From assembly GCA_028015205.1 (NCBI GenBank), contig CM051511.1:33782001-33846000 (forward strand): a stretch of DNA of 64,000 nt. Direction: 5' to 3'. Below the pieces are notes generated by a model. It was not told where the DNA came from, searched no databases, and was given only the letters and a program-made list of their open reading frames with translations. The stretch is from Mytilisepta virgata (lineage: Eukaryota; Mollusca; Bivalvia; Mytilida; Mytilidae). Positions 25,401 through 35,900 of this stretch are shown here, one piece after another; the first letter of the stretch is position 1, and every line of letters begins with the position of its first letter. A program made the position numbers and the translations under genes.

Positions 25401-26777
25401 TGCAACCGGAAGAAGTGTATTTTCCCGCCATTTTCCATTATTTGTTGACAGACGTGAATCACTAGCTGAGACCCGGAAGTGCCATGCTTGACCAGAATTC
25501 TGATTGGATAATCTCCCTTTTCCAGCAGTTCTCGGTTGTCTCTGGATCTTTCATCCGTCTCTATAGGTAAGGCTCTCGCAGAGTATTCGATATATAGAGG
25601 TACTGTTGGATTATCTCCCTTTTCCCGTGCTTTTCCCCACGGGTGATGTTTTCTGTGAGGACTAAAGGTTGGATTGCATTATGTCCCCTTACCTCCAGCT
25701 GATGCTGTCGCCATTAGGTCTATGTAGAGGTGTCCTTAGCAACCGCCCTAGCAACGGCGGTTTATTTCATAGCTCTATGATGCACTTCGTTTCTCCTCTC
25801 TTGTTCCATGCCGCTCTTCGCTATTCGTCACTGTTCATCGCTACTCATGACATCACTCGCGTGCTCATTTCAGTTTTTTTCGGCTACGTTTCACTGTTTT
25901 CGGGAAAAACGGGGAGATAATCCAAAAGTACCTGTGTACTTAGAATACTCCTGGACTTCGACATAACAGAGGGAGTATCAGAGGCTCAATGCGACGGAAG
26001 ATCCGCGACGACCGAGAAGTGCGGGAAAAGGGAGATAATCCAATCAGAATTGTGTTCAAGCATGGCACTTCCAGGTCCCAGCTAGTGACTTACTTCCCTT
26101 CCGTCAACAAATAATGAAAAATGTCGGGAAAATCCACTAATTCCGGTTGTGCATGGCGCAAATCACTTCCGGTTCTGCCTACACATGCGCAGACGACATA
26201 TCCGGGTCCAGGCACGTGACTTACGTCACTTCTGTAAACAAATGGCGGAAAAACACACTACTTCTTGTTCATTATTCAACCCTGGTACCCCCCTTCCATG
26301 TGGGAGTGGTGGGTAACAACAAACTCGACTTACTATATAAATCAGAAAGAACAACAAGAAGCTTAGGTTGTTAAAGTGAAAAATTCAAACTGATAAGACA
26401 GAAAGTACTCACTGCATAATGGTAAAAACAGATTGTTTTTTCACATTCGGGCCTTATTTTGTTTCATATTAATAAAAGCTTCATACAATAAATTTTTAAT
26501 TTCAGACTTACGCAGACGTACAACAGAATATGTAGCCTTGACGAAATCAGAAGGCTTCCTGGCAACAACTATTGTTAGTATTTTCCTTATATTAATTCTT
26601 GTAGTGGCTTTTGTTGGTATTGCTATGTACGGTAGTATAGGGGACTTAATTTGTTGCAATGTAAACTTAAGAGGCGAAGAAAAAACAGCAAAAGATATCC
26701 CATTAGCACTTAAACCATTTATGCCTAATGGAAATGATGAAGAAATGTTCAATACGGAAGAACAACAAGACACATAG
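16413..26777 (+). CDS. Ig receptor gene 1: two-Ig-domain single-pass membrane protein (5' end incomplete)
   Basis: Exons 16413-16481 (tentative), 17062-17385, 18089-18204, 19226-19409 and 26506-26777 join in frame with phases 1, 1, 0, 1 and give about 321 residues from the tentative leader exon to the TAG stop. In order the product has a hydrophobic leader, an Ig domain with C...W...YxC, a second Ig-like domain split by a phase-0 intron, a transmembrane helix (about 22 residues) and a tail of about 48 residues. No starting ATG was found, so a further 5' exon is expected. The family (cell-surface Ig proteins) suggests recognition or adhesion; ligand unknown. The 7.1-kb last intron carries the inverted tandem array. 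It is convergent with gene 2. Confidence 0.72.
17062..17385 (+). CDS. Gene 1, first Ig-domain exon
   Basis: A 324-nt exon between CAACTGCACAG and GTAAGT, phase 1 to phase 1. It reads VKLACTV (B-strand Cys), AVTWIGG (core Trp) and CHYSCSVGF (F-strand Cys), the layout of a V/I-type Ig domain. Five N-glycosylation sequons (NVT, NSS, NET, NGT, NFS) point to an extracellular domain. Confidence 0.88.
18089..18204 (+). CDS. Gene 1, second Ig domain, first half
   Basis: A 116-nt exon after TTTTAAAG, ending at a GTAAGT donor, phase 1 in and phase 0 out. It reads TDITVFSTLRNGHLDVKYEI and ends after SCTVILG. Joined to the next exon (116 + 184 = 300 nt) it gives the usual size of one Ig exon, so I read the two as one domain interrupted by a phase-0 intron. 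Confidence 0.7.
18538..18632. repeat. Short hairpin in the gene 1 intron
   Basis: CAGTTACGGCCCTATGAG and CTCAGAGGGCCGTAATTGT form an imperfect inverted repeat with about 60 bases between the arms. Preceding sequence (18425-18500) repeats GAATAACC/AATAACCC words. It is probably a small foldback repeat. Confidence 0.55.
19226..19409 (+). CDS. Gene 1, second Ig domain, second half
   Basis: A 184-nt exon between TATATTATAG and GTAAAA, phase 0 in and phase 1 out. It reads VNGIFYKIKETVYYDF, then SVCSGKMTISCEIG, then ends in DSCP. The paired cysteines fit the C-terminal half of an Ig fold. It joins in frame to the transmembrane exon at 26506. Confidence 0.75.
19498..19815. mobile_element. CCGGAAGT foldback family, truncated copy 2
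   Basis: The copy begins at TTTGAGGTGGA, the same internal word as in copy 1, then carries GGAAGTGACG, AATGACGTCACATG, CACGTGACCGGAACC, GCGCGCATGCGCAAT and GTGACGTAAGTCACGTG. It lies in the last intron of gene 1. The short ORFs on the minus strand follow the repeat and are not genes. GTCGCGTTAGGAGATTTCGTCC at its right edge recurs inverted near 25265-25290. Confidence 0.75.
20480..23645. repeat. Head-to-head tandem array: about 34 units of roughly 92 bp around a palindromic centre
   Basis: From about 20480 to 22160 some 18 direct units read TATGCACAGGCTGGCAATTC, then CTCATGGCTCATACTGAT, ATACAATATTCTATCATTC and TATGGTACTTTATATGTAAA. From about 22168 to 23645 some 16 units read the reverse complement. 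The turn is CTATGGTAC (22151-22159) against GTACCATAG (22173-22181). Copy numbers were counted by eye. Units differ by scattered substitutions and small indels. All ORFs here are repeat translations. The array lies in the last intron of gene 1, so the primary transcript could fold into a hairpin about 1.5 kb long. Confidence 0.95.
23646..25145. other. Intronic sequence without recognised features
   Basis: It contains a run of 13 G at about 23694-23706, followed by AT-rich sequence. I see no exon with splice sites and a domain. Confidence 0.45.
25146..26275. mobile_element. CCGGAAGT foldback family, copy 3
   Basis: The left arm (about 25146-25500) and right arm (about 26020-26275) are inverted relative to each other. 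Shared words are ACGTCACGTG, CCCGGATGTG, GCGCAGATG/CATGCGCAGACG, AACCGGAAG, CGCCATTTTCC and GATTGGATAATCTCCC. The middle resembles the TCGCTGTTCTT/CTCATGAC part of copy 1. It sits in the last intron of gene 1 directly upstream of the transmembrane exon. ORFs at 25096-25284 and 25669-25920 follow the repeat and show no domain. Confidence 0.75.
26506..26777 (+). CDS. Gene 1, transmembrane and cytoplasmic-tail exon
   Basis: The exon follows TTTTTAATTTCAG, phase 1 in, and ends at TAG. It reads a short basic stalk (LRRRTTEYVALTKSEG), a strongly hydrophobic helix (TTIVSIFLILILVVAFVGIA) and a tail with a juxtamembrane CysCys pair (LICCN) that could be lipidated, ending in acidic EEMFNTEEQQDT. There is no ITIM or ITAM. 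A decayed paralogous copy lies at 11684-11876. Confidence 0.85.
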
Positions 26778-27239
26778 TTTAGAATTTAGGACAGGAATAA
26801 TATATGCAAAACAGCTATTTGGTAAAAGTTTAATGACGTAAAAGGAAGCAGAGCATAGATTCAAGTGTGTTGCTAATATTTTTTTTATACTTTTATTTAA
26901 TTCGATATAGATTTAAAATTATATTCTTTATAATGGCAGTATCGATAATATTTTATCGTAGTTTAACACAAATAGATGTGGTTTGATAATTTTGTAAACC
27001 CGTAATTATGATACCTATTTCATTATTATCTGACTGGTTGTTTGATTAATTTGCGAAAAACATTAAATAATTGTACCACAATTCCTACCTTTCTTGCATA
27101 TCAACATGTGAAGAAATGATTCCGTATATTCCATTAATGTATGTTCTCCACAAAAAACAAATGTTTAATAATTAACATTTTCATGATAATGTTTTTGCAA
27201 TATATTTCATCTGAATGTACTCAAAGTTTACAGAGAACA
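26778..27239. other. Downstream sequence of gene 1, nothing else recognised
   Basis: It presumably contains the 3' UTR of gene 1. I see no clear AATAAA signal and no repeat. Confidence 0.4.
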
Positions 27240-28472
27240 CCACTCTCCGTAGTGTTAAAGCGCTAAACGTCAAAATTGGTACCCCGCAGTATTTATTGGA
27301 TGTTTGGTAGATGTCTGTAATATGTGTGAAGTTAATTTAAAAAAAAAAACGAAATCTATGGTTTTCAATACATCTGGCCGTATTAAAGATGCACAACTCT
27401 CATATAAAGACACATACGTCCAAAATACACAACATTATATTTATCTTGGCATAACCTTCAGTGCATCTGGCAGCTTTTCAGAAGCCAAAAATATGTTATA
27501 TAAAAAGGTTTTAAAAGCTTTCTTTAAATATACTAAATATTTTACTAATTATGAACCCAATATTTTCACTCTAATGCACATATTTAATCACACAGTGAAA
27601 TCCGTATTATTATATGGTTCAGAAAAATGGGGTTGTTTTAATTCACGGAGGTTGAACAATGACACAGAACTGAATTATTTCTATAGACTTTGTAAAGATC
27701 TTAAAAATGAGAAAGTACAACTCAAATTCTGCATATTTGCAGTAGGAGTTAATAAGCACGCAACAAATTTTGCCATATTTGGTGAATTAGGTCGTTATCC
27801 ATCATGTTAAATATTTTAACAAACATGATCAAATAATGGAAAGAATTCATACTACAAATAATATTTTATTAACAAATGCATACTCTCTCTCAAACACATT
27901 GTCAAAAGCTGGGAAAAATTCCAGGACTAGTTGTATTCATGTTATCCTGAAACTGCTTGATTTACAAGAGTATCAAGTACTCTCATCCAAAACAAACACT
28001 AACAATATGATGAAAACTAAATTATATTCAAAACATATGGAAGAAAGATTTATTGTATGATAAAAGACAAAATAATACATTTGGAAATAAACTTAAAACA
28101 TATCGAGTATTCAAACCAAACTTAATTTTGAGTCATACCTATTGAAATTACCCTCAAAGATATGTTTTAACAAGATTTAGAATTGGAGCTCATAAACTTG
28201 AAATAGAAAAAGGTCGTTACTTTAATATTAAACTAGAAAATAGAATATGTGGACTCTGTAATGAGAAAATAGAAGAAGAGATGCACTTTCTTTTAACATG
28301 TATGTATGAATTCCCTTTATTGGCAAAATATTTAGTAAAAATAAAAATGTTTCAATACTCGATAACAAATCTCTTTTTATTTGGTTAATGGGAAATGAAA
28401 ATAAAGAAATTTTGACAATAATTTGTCAATTATTAGAGATTTTAAATGAAAATAGAATTAGAATATTAAATT
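27240..28472 (+). mobile_element. 5'-truncated, decayed non-LTR retrotransposon (3' part of reverse transcriptase)
   Basis: The 168-codon ORF at 27304-27810 contains HYIYLGITFSASGSFSEAKN and VKSVLLYGSEKWGCF, typical of the thumb/connection region after the RT active site in LINEs. The frame is then broken by stops and shifts, but the C-terminal region is still visible (GAHKLEIEKGRY, RICGLCNEKIEEEMHFLLTC, a Cys/His motif). The RT catalytic core is missing, so this is a dead 5'-truncated copy. A SINE lies just after its 3' end. Confidence 0.8.
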
Positions 28473-28478
28473 AGATTA

Positions 28479-28744
28479 GGGGTCTCGGTGGCCGAGTGGT
28501 CTAGGTAGTTCGTCATGACTACCACTGATCTCTAGCCTGTCAACTCTGGGGTTGTGAGCTCGAATCTCACCTGTGGCGGGGTGTGTTCGACTCCGATCTT
28601 AATTGACAAGGATTGCCAATTTTCCTACCGAATGTCGGTTGTTCTCTCCGGGTACTCCGGCTTCCTCCACCAATAAAAACTGGCCGCCGCGAAATGGCCA
28701 AAATGTGCTGAAGACGGTGTTAAACCCCAACTAAACAAACAAAA
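28479..28744 (+). mobile_element. tRNA-derived SINE (Ser/Leu-like head), with 14-bp target duplication
   Basis: The head has an A box (TGGCCGAGTGGTCTAGG) and a B box (GTGAGCTCGAATCTCAC), like tRNA-Leu or tRNA-Ser. The body runs through CTCCGGGTACTCCGGCTTCC to a tail CCCCAACTAAACAAACAAAA. The exact repeat ATTAAATTAGATTA flanks it (28465-28478 and 28745-28758), a target-site duplication. It is not a functional tRNA. A second copy lies at 61262-61524. I cannot name the family with certainty. Confidence 0.92.
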
Positions 28745-28758
28745 ATTAAATTAGATTA

Positions 28759-29284
28759 TCTTTCTTCGTGTCTGTATAGAGTTATAGATATAAATCATCA
28801 TATATGAATACACACATTATTTAAAATAAATTAATAATAATAATACATAGAGGTGTGCTGTCCAGTAAAGGGACCAGAGTAGCAAACAATGGGTCATACA
28901 CGTGTACATATTTTCATATTACAAATTACTTATTTCATCTACTTTAATCAATTAAATCAAAACCAATCATGTTATACTTTGTTTAATCTATTTTATTTTA
29001 TTTTATATTATGTTTGAAAATTAAGATTGTATTTATTCTGCTCATTTTGGGCGCCGTGATTTGCAAATAAAGTATTTGTTTGTTTGTTGTGTTAAATATG
29101 TGTTCGATGTGCTACAATTGGAAATTATTGAATTCAGGAAGCATCTAACTTACATAAGACCTGTTCTTAGATAGTTTTGAATTTTATTGTTTTGGTCACA
29201 TTTGATTTTAATTTCTTTCAGCTTCACATAATAATAGTGCCGGTAATACCAAATGTGTCGATTTTTGTAAACTCAAAAGATTAA
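28759..29284. other. Intergenic AT-rich sequence between the convergent Ig genes
   Basis: No coding or RNA feature. TTTATT tracts at about 28985-29000 would read AATAAA on the minus strand and could serve gene 2 polyadenylation, but this is weak. Confidence 0.4.
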
Positions 29285-29555
29285 AACCAGTGTCATACAT
29301 CCTCCCAAGTCAGGTTCTGTTATTCACGTTCGTTCCTACATACCCCTGACAACACTCATTCATATTTAACGGGTTGAAAATATCGCTGCCTGGTGTGTGA
29401 CCTACTACGCAAATGAATTTTCTTTCGACCTTGAGAAATAAGCAATGAAAACCGTTCACTACCGACCCGTAGGACATGAATAAATGTTGTCAGGGGCTAG
29501 TAGGAAAGAATGTGGATAGAAAACCCTGACTCGGGAGGATGGTGTCATATAACGT
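29285..29555. repeat. Imperfect palindrome just downstream of gene 2
   Basis: The left arm (about 29289-29382) and right arm (about 29453-29550) are reverse complements. Shared words are GTGTCATA, ATCCTCCC, AGTCAGG, TTCCTAC and CCCCTGACAACA. It begins about 65 bases beyond the gene 2 stop codon, so it probably lies in the 3' UTR. Confidence 0.75.
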
Positions 29556-29618
29556 TTATAAAATAATAACTACCTAATCATACGTCAAGTACAAAACAAA
29601 TCAAAACCCTGGTTACAA

Positions 29619-29961
29619 TCAAATTCTTTGTGAATCGGCGCTGTTTTTTGAAGATGTTCTACTGAGTGAAGTTTGGATCTGGGGAATAACGGTATCTGAA
29701 TCATCTTGATCGCCAGGATCGGAAACTGGAACAAGGTATAAGTTCTCCTCCTCATTAGACATATTTGAATTGTCCGTTTCGGCTAAACACTCTTCATATA
29801 TATAAGATTCCTCTGCCGAAACATAAACAATGCTGGCTTCCTGTGATGGGGGTTGTTGGATTTCATTACGGTTCGTTTCAGCATTTGGAGTGACTACATT
29901 CGTGTCAACATCTTCGTATTGAGCACTTACGCTTCTTCTTAAAGTAACCTCACGTAAATGT
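29619..29961 (-). CDS. Gene 2 exon 10: cytoplasmic tail
   Basis: The exon follows TATTATTTCAG, phase 2 in, and ends at TGA. Tyrosines lie in SAQYEDVD, SIVYVSAEE, ESYIYEECL and ENLYLVPVSD. YEDV resembles an ITIM-type or SH2-binding site but has Ala rather than I/V/L/S two residues before the tyrosine; none of the four is a strict ITIM. The end is rich in Ser, Thr, Asp and Gln. Confidence 0.85.
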
Positions 29962-32900
29962 CTGAAATAATACCAGTAAATATATAAGCTATATAAAATA
30001 TATGAGTCATAAAGTGACCGACTTTACTTTAAACATATTTTATTGTCAAAACAAAAGCCAATTGGATCCGACACATGTTAATAAACTTAGAATTGTCTTC
30101 TCCGTGTTACATGTATAAAACATTACATAAATGACAAAATATCATAAATTGTAACTAAAGTTATTACTATGAAATATAAAACATAACATAAGAGAGACAG
30201 TAATTGTTATTGATGGAGTGTTTAAGTTGTTGTCGTGGAAAGTGATGATGTATTCAAGACTGGTAGAATTTTTTCGAATCCAGTATAAATTTTTGAACAC
30301 AAAGAAATAGTTTAACATTTGTTTTATAATCACAATCTGCAGATTCATAGAGGATAATGCTGATATCTGGTTCTAAACCTAGACTGATAATACACCTTGT
30401 TTCCAGTTGTAATTTTTCTAATCTGTCAGAATCTGTTTTTGAACAATTATCCCTTACCTCGCAAGAATATTCCAAAATAGGTCGAATAAAAGTTAAATAC
30501 ATTTTATCCAGGAAACTTCTTGACATGTGGATCTTGAGCTTTCTCAATAATGCTATCTGTTTTGACACTTTCTCAACAATATTATTAATGTGAGCTGACC
30601 ATTTACAATCAGTACTAATTGTAACACCTTAATGTTTATAACAGTCAACAGGTTTAATTGTAATATTATCAAAAGTAAACAATAAATCATTAGGTAAATT
30701 TCTATTACTTATTTCAGTTTGCTAGGATTCAGTTTTACCAACCATTTATTTGCGCATATAGAAATATTTCTAAACCAATATTCAGTTTATGTGCTTCCTA
30801 TTCAAGTCTACTATTGAATGTGAAATGAATATAAACGAATCAGTGATACACGAGTTACATTCAATTTGACTTACATGCCTGTATGGTTCTTATCAGTGCA
30901 CCTTGTTGGGTGAGGTTTGGGATCAAAGCCTTCAACAAAAATAAAAATCCAAATACAAAATAGAATCCTAAAAAGTAATTTAGATAGGAATATAACTTAA
31001 TGTTTAATCATACACCCATTCGCTTTCATGTTTAAATTTGAATAGATATTTCCTTGGGTTTATGTTAAGTTTTGCCAGATATGCGTATTTCTTTGAATTT
31101 GAATTTCTAGTCATTTTATGTCATTTCGAATTACAATTTGGTCACACTAGATTACAGTTTAAGTAAAAATGCAAAGAAGTAACACGAGAATGCACGAAGC
31201 TATATGAATAGAGTACACGTCTTTCTTACATGATTTATTTCGGTTATTAATTTCTCGATGAAACTCCCCGGATTGTACATTTTAAGTAAAAAATTGGTAT
31301 ATTTCAGATAGTCAACATAGATTAAACTATGGAAAGAATAATAATTGACTTCAGACAAAATATGAAATATTTTCTGCTTTAAAATTAAAATTTGAGGCAT
31401 CTCATCAGTGGAAAAGACAATAATTACTTATTGATATTGGACACAAAAGGTTGTATAATGCCTATTATTTTCATTTCAAAGACACATTTGAGACATTCAA
31501 TCACCAATTGCATTAAAGACATACAAACAGTTAAACGTTAATTACGTGTATTCAAAATTAGGTAATATTTCATAAAAGTTTAAAGATACTGAGTTTCATT
31601 TCTATGGCAGGAAGAAATATTCAATCAACAATATCAAAAAGATTACTGGATAACAAATTGTATTCTTACCTGATCTATTCATTGTTATATTCCTCAGTAT
31701 GATAAAAAATACTAGACCAACACTTATACCAGCCAACAGTCCAATACAAACGTACAAGACAACTGTTTCTGCTAAATATACAACATAACACTGTTAAATA
31801 AGTTTATATCAGTGTAGATATTTATACGTATGTCTTAAGCTTTTTGATAATTTATATTAATGAGAGATGTCATGTTCATGTCCACTGTTGACATTTGCTT
31901 TTTTAAATGCATTTTACATATTTTGTATATAATTTATTGTTTTCTGATTGAAATGAAATCGTATTCTAACATTGAATAACTAAGTTTAGTATTTCATGTT
32001 AATAAGAAGTTTTCAGGACGAAATAGAAAATATAATAATTTATATTTACGCTTGTTTTCATATTTTTTGTATGCGTCGTCCAGTGGTTTTGTTGTAAACA
32101 TCATAACTTCTGTCGTAAATTGACTTTTTGACAACATTTGAGAAATATCTGCCAGAGAAAATGACACTTCTATCTCCCCAAATACATTCTTGATTTGACA
32201 CACACATCTCCCTTCCTGAATATTCATGTCTAAGATCTGAATTATCACATTATAACCCAGAACATTAACTTTCTTTCCGTAACTATGTATTTCAACATTG
32301 TTCCTTGTTATATATTCTTTAAACTGAATAATATCATCATTTATTCCAAATGTCTTTCCACCTGTCTCATAAAACCACAAGACTTCAATAGACGTTGGAT
32401 CCGAGTACACATGTACCAACAAGGAAACTGTGCGATTTTGTAATGAAATATCTTTGCCGGCAGAGATAGGTGGACCTAAAAAAGGAATACCTAGAGGTAC
32501 TATACAAAAAAGCATGTTTAGTTTTTTTTCGATGATCGACCGTTTCCTCGAGAATGAAAGCATACTTTTACTGTCTCTGAAATTATACCTTATGGTATTT
32601 AAAAAAACGATTTCTTTCCGTTAATATCTGAAATGCGTTATTGTGCCTGGAGACGAGTACATTGTCTTAATCTGAATGACCTATAATATTATTTCATTCT
32701 TTTAGAAAGTATAGCTGTCACTTAGAAATCTAAAATTGTATCATATGTCCTGCATTACTGGGTGTGTTCGGTAGGTTTATGTGACAATTCTATTATGACC
32801 ATTTGTTCTACCGAAATATATTATTTATCATGTTTTGTTCGCTTGCTTATCGAAATTTTAGTTTGAATGAATAATTATATTTTTATTACGAATGTTTAAT

Positions 32901-35900
32901 TACATTGTTATATAAGGAATAATTAAAACTTAATGGCAAATACTGAAATGAAAACTGTTTAAATTTAACAAATCTGCTAATTTCAATACGGCTTGAATAA
33001 ATAATCAAACAGAAAAATGAATAAAAGAAACACATATATATATGTCCTATCCCATTATAAAATGAGACGTTTAAATGAGAAGGAATACCTTGAACCGAAA
33101 CTTTTGCAGATGCTGCAAATTCTACATCGTTGGTTACCATTATACACCTGTATTCCCCCGAGTCGGAATAATCACAGTGAGGAATGGACAAAGTATAGTC
33201 TGGTCCAGTATATACTGCTGGATGCTTGTCTATAAATACCCCATTCCAAAAATGACTCCATATCAATGTCCAGTTCTGATAATGTTTTGGATTTACCGCA
33301 CAGTTGATCACAAATGTTTGAGATGTATTATATCTTGACATCTTAGGGTAAACTCTAACAAAGCTTTCTGAAATATTGAAGCTATTTAATTTTTTTAAAT
33401 TATATTTTTTATACTGATCGTGAAAAGTTTTAATACGCATCAATGATATAACTTTCATTTCATCAACATAACAAAATATCGTCTATAAAAGGCATCCAAC
33501 GGACCGGATTAAAGTTATTTATATCAATGTTTATGAGCAGTTGCCCTCTATGCTGAAGCTAATTTCATAATTATGCTGTATTCATGAATGGGACGTTTTC
33601 ACAGTGCCCTTTATAGACAGGAATTTGCTATACAAATGTGCCCTTTAAATTAGTATATAAATATTTATTCAGTAATACAAGATATTGTCCCTATTTATCG
33701 AATGGCATTTTAAGCAAATATTTAAATCATCTAATGAAATTCGTCTGCTACAAAGAATTCTTTCCAAGAACTCTCAATAGATTGAGACTAGGCTTACTAT
33801 CATTTGTGTCCATGTTTGTGTTTTATGTTGTTTCCACTATTTTGTCTGTTGGGTAGCGTTTTTTGATTGGTATGTCATTGTTGATATTTCATGTTATACC
33901 TTTTGTTTGTAATTTTCGGCTTCCAAAAGACCCAATTCAGTCATTAAAATTAAAAAAAAAATTCAGAAAAAAATGCGTGTAAATTTTGTGTTTCTGTCTT
34001 AGGTTTAAATCTTTGACATATTTACCTTGGTAATTTAATTGGATTTTAGCATCTGTTCTTCCTTCGGTATTCCGTATGCGCAAGGTATATCTTCCAAAAT
34101 GCTTATGCAACACTGGAACAATACTTGAGGTAAGAGTGAATATATCCATAAAACCTTCCGTGTCATTTCTTTCTTTAATCCAGGTCCCTACTTTTCCTCC
34201 AGCTGATTCAAACCAAAAAATGTTTGGTATTTCAAATGATTCAACTTGTATAGAAACGTTGACAGCTTGTCCTAATTCTGTCTTAAGGTTTAAAAATCCC
34301 TTGTATGATAATAGTACTGGTTTATCTACAAATATAAAGAAGAAACAAAACTTGGTATATACTTACTTGTATTGGTAAAATTGGTTTAAATAAATGATCT
34401 TTGTGGATTTCTATTGTATAAAAATATTGAGTTTACCAACATTGATATTCATGATAAAATATTCTATTGGATTGAACCAAAAACAGTTAATGAAATATAG
34501 CAAGTTTTTTGTAAATACATGATTTTGTATACATGTCCTGAATAGTTCGCTAAAAAAGGGAGCAACTGACCATATCGGATATTAAAAACTGTTTGGCTTG
34601 ATGCCAAAAGGAAACATTATATATACAACTTTTTAAAAATTTAATCAACCAAAAATAATTACTTAACAAAGAATGTGATTTATTTTTATTACCATAAAGT
34701 TAGAAGTAATGTAACAGATTTACCCAACCATTTACATGTCATTACATACTTAACAATTGTTTTACAACTTACACATCACAGCAATAAAAACGCCATCCGA
34801 GGCAGTGCCAACTTCATTTGATGCTGAACATGTGATGTTACCGCTATACGATCGATCCACATTAAGAAATGTCAACATAGATACGTTTCTAGTAAAGTTA
34901 GTATCTTCTTTCATAATCCCCTTTGTACTGTGGAACCATTGCACGGTCGTTGGAAATGTGTTGGAATCAATTTTACAAGTGAATGAAAGAGTCTTTGTTT
35001 CAGAAATGCTGAGGTTCTTTTTCCCGGAAATCTGTACAATTGGTGCTGCTAAAAATTAAAAGTATAAAGATTTGACTTCTAATGGTATTGTATTTACATA
35101 CCGATGGTACTTCATAGATACTTTAATAATAATGATAAATAATTTGCATTGCGGATTGTGATGTATTCGGTTTTTAACCTGTTTTCAATCATTTCGACAT
35201 TTCGAACCAGACCAACATTAAAATCGCATTTTCAATTATAATAATGATTTTTGTGTAAATATAAATGCAACTTTAAATCAAACAAAGCGAAAAAAATCAT
35301 TGATTTTATTTGAATCATGACATCAAAACTAGTATAAAAAGTACCCACATTTAACATACAACTGGAATGTACGTTCAAGTGCTTCACTTCTGTTACTATT
35401 GTAAGCACTGCAGGAAAATGTCTTGAGGTGGTCCAATTTTGTAGGACTAAAAGAGTACGATAAGCGTTCTGGTCCTCCTTCAACTAATGTCGTCCCATCT
35501 CTTTTCAAAACCATCGTTTCCTTTGGTTGTCCGCTATGGACAGAGCAATTGAGGACCATTGCTTCATTTTCAATAGCGTAAAGAGTTTGATCTTCATCTT
35601 CAGGCTCAGGTACTAAAGTAATATTTGATGGTTTTTCTTAAAAATAATTAAATGTAAAATTTATCGATATCTGAATATACCTTCATCTGAATATATGATA
35701 TAGGTTATTTAAATTGATGTGTAAGATAATGTACCTGCATCCACCTGTCACATTTTAATATGGTTTAGAGAATGAGCCCTCGCAAGTTTTTGCTATAATT
35801 GTATATAATTGATTGGAGAGATGGAGTTATATTCTGCAGTGAATAAAGTGTTTGACGAAAAATAATATACATGTATCTGGTCATTAGGTTTCGGAGCCCA

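Noticed and set aside
28479..28550. tRNA gene (Leu/Ser-like)
   Set aside because: A and B boxes are present, but the sequence continues as a SINE with a target duplication, and the cloverleaf is poor.
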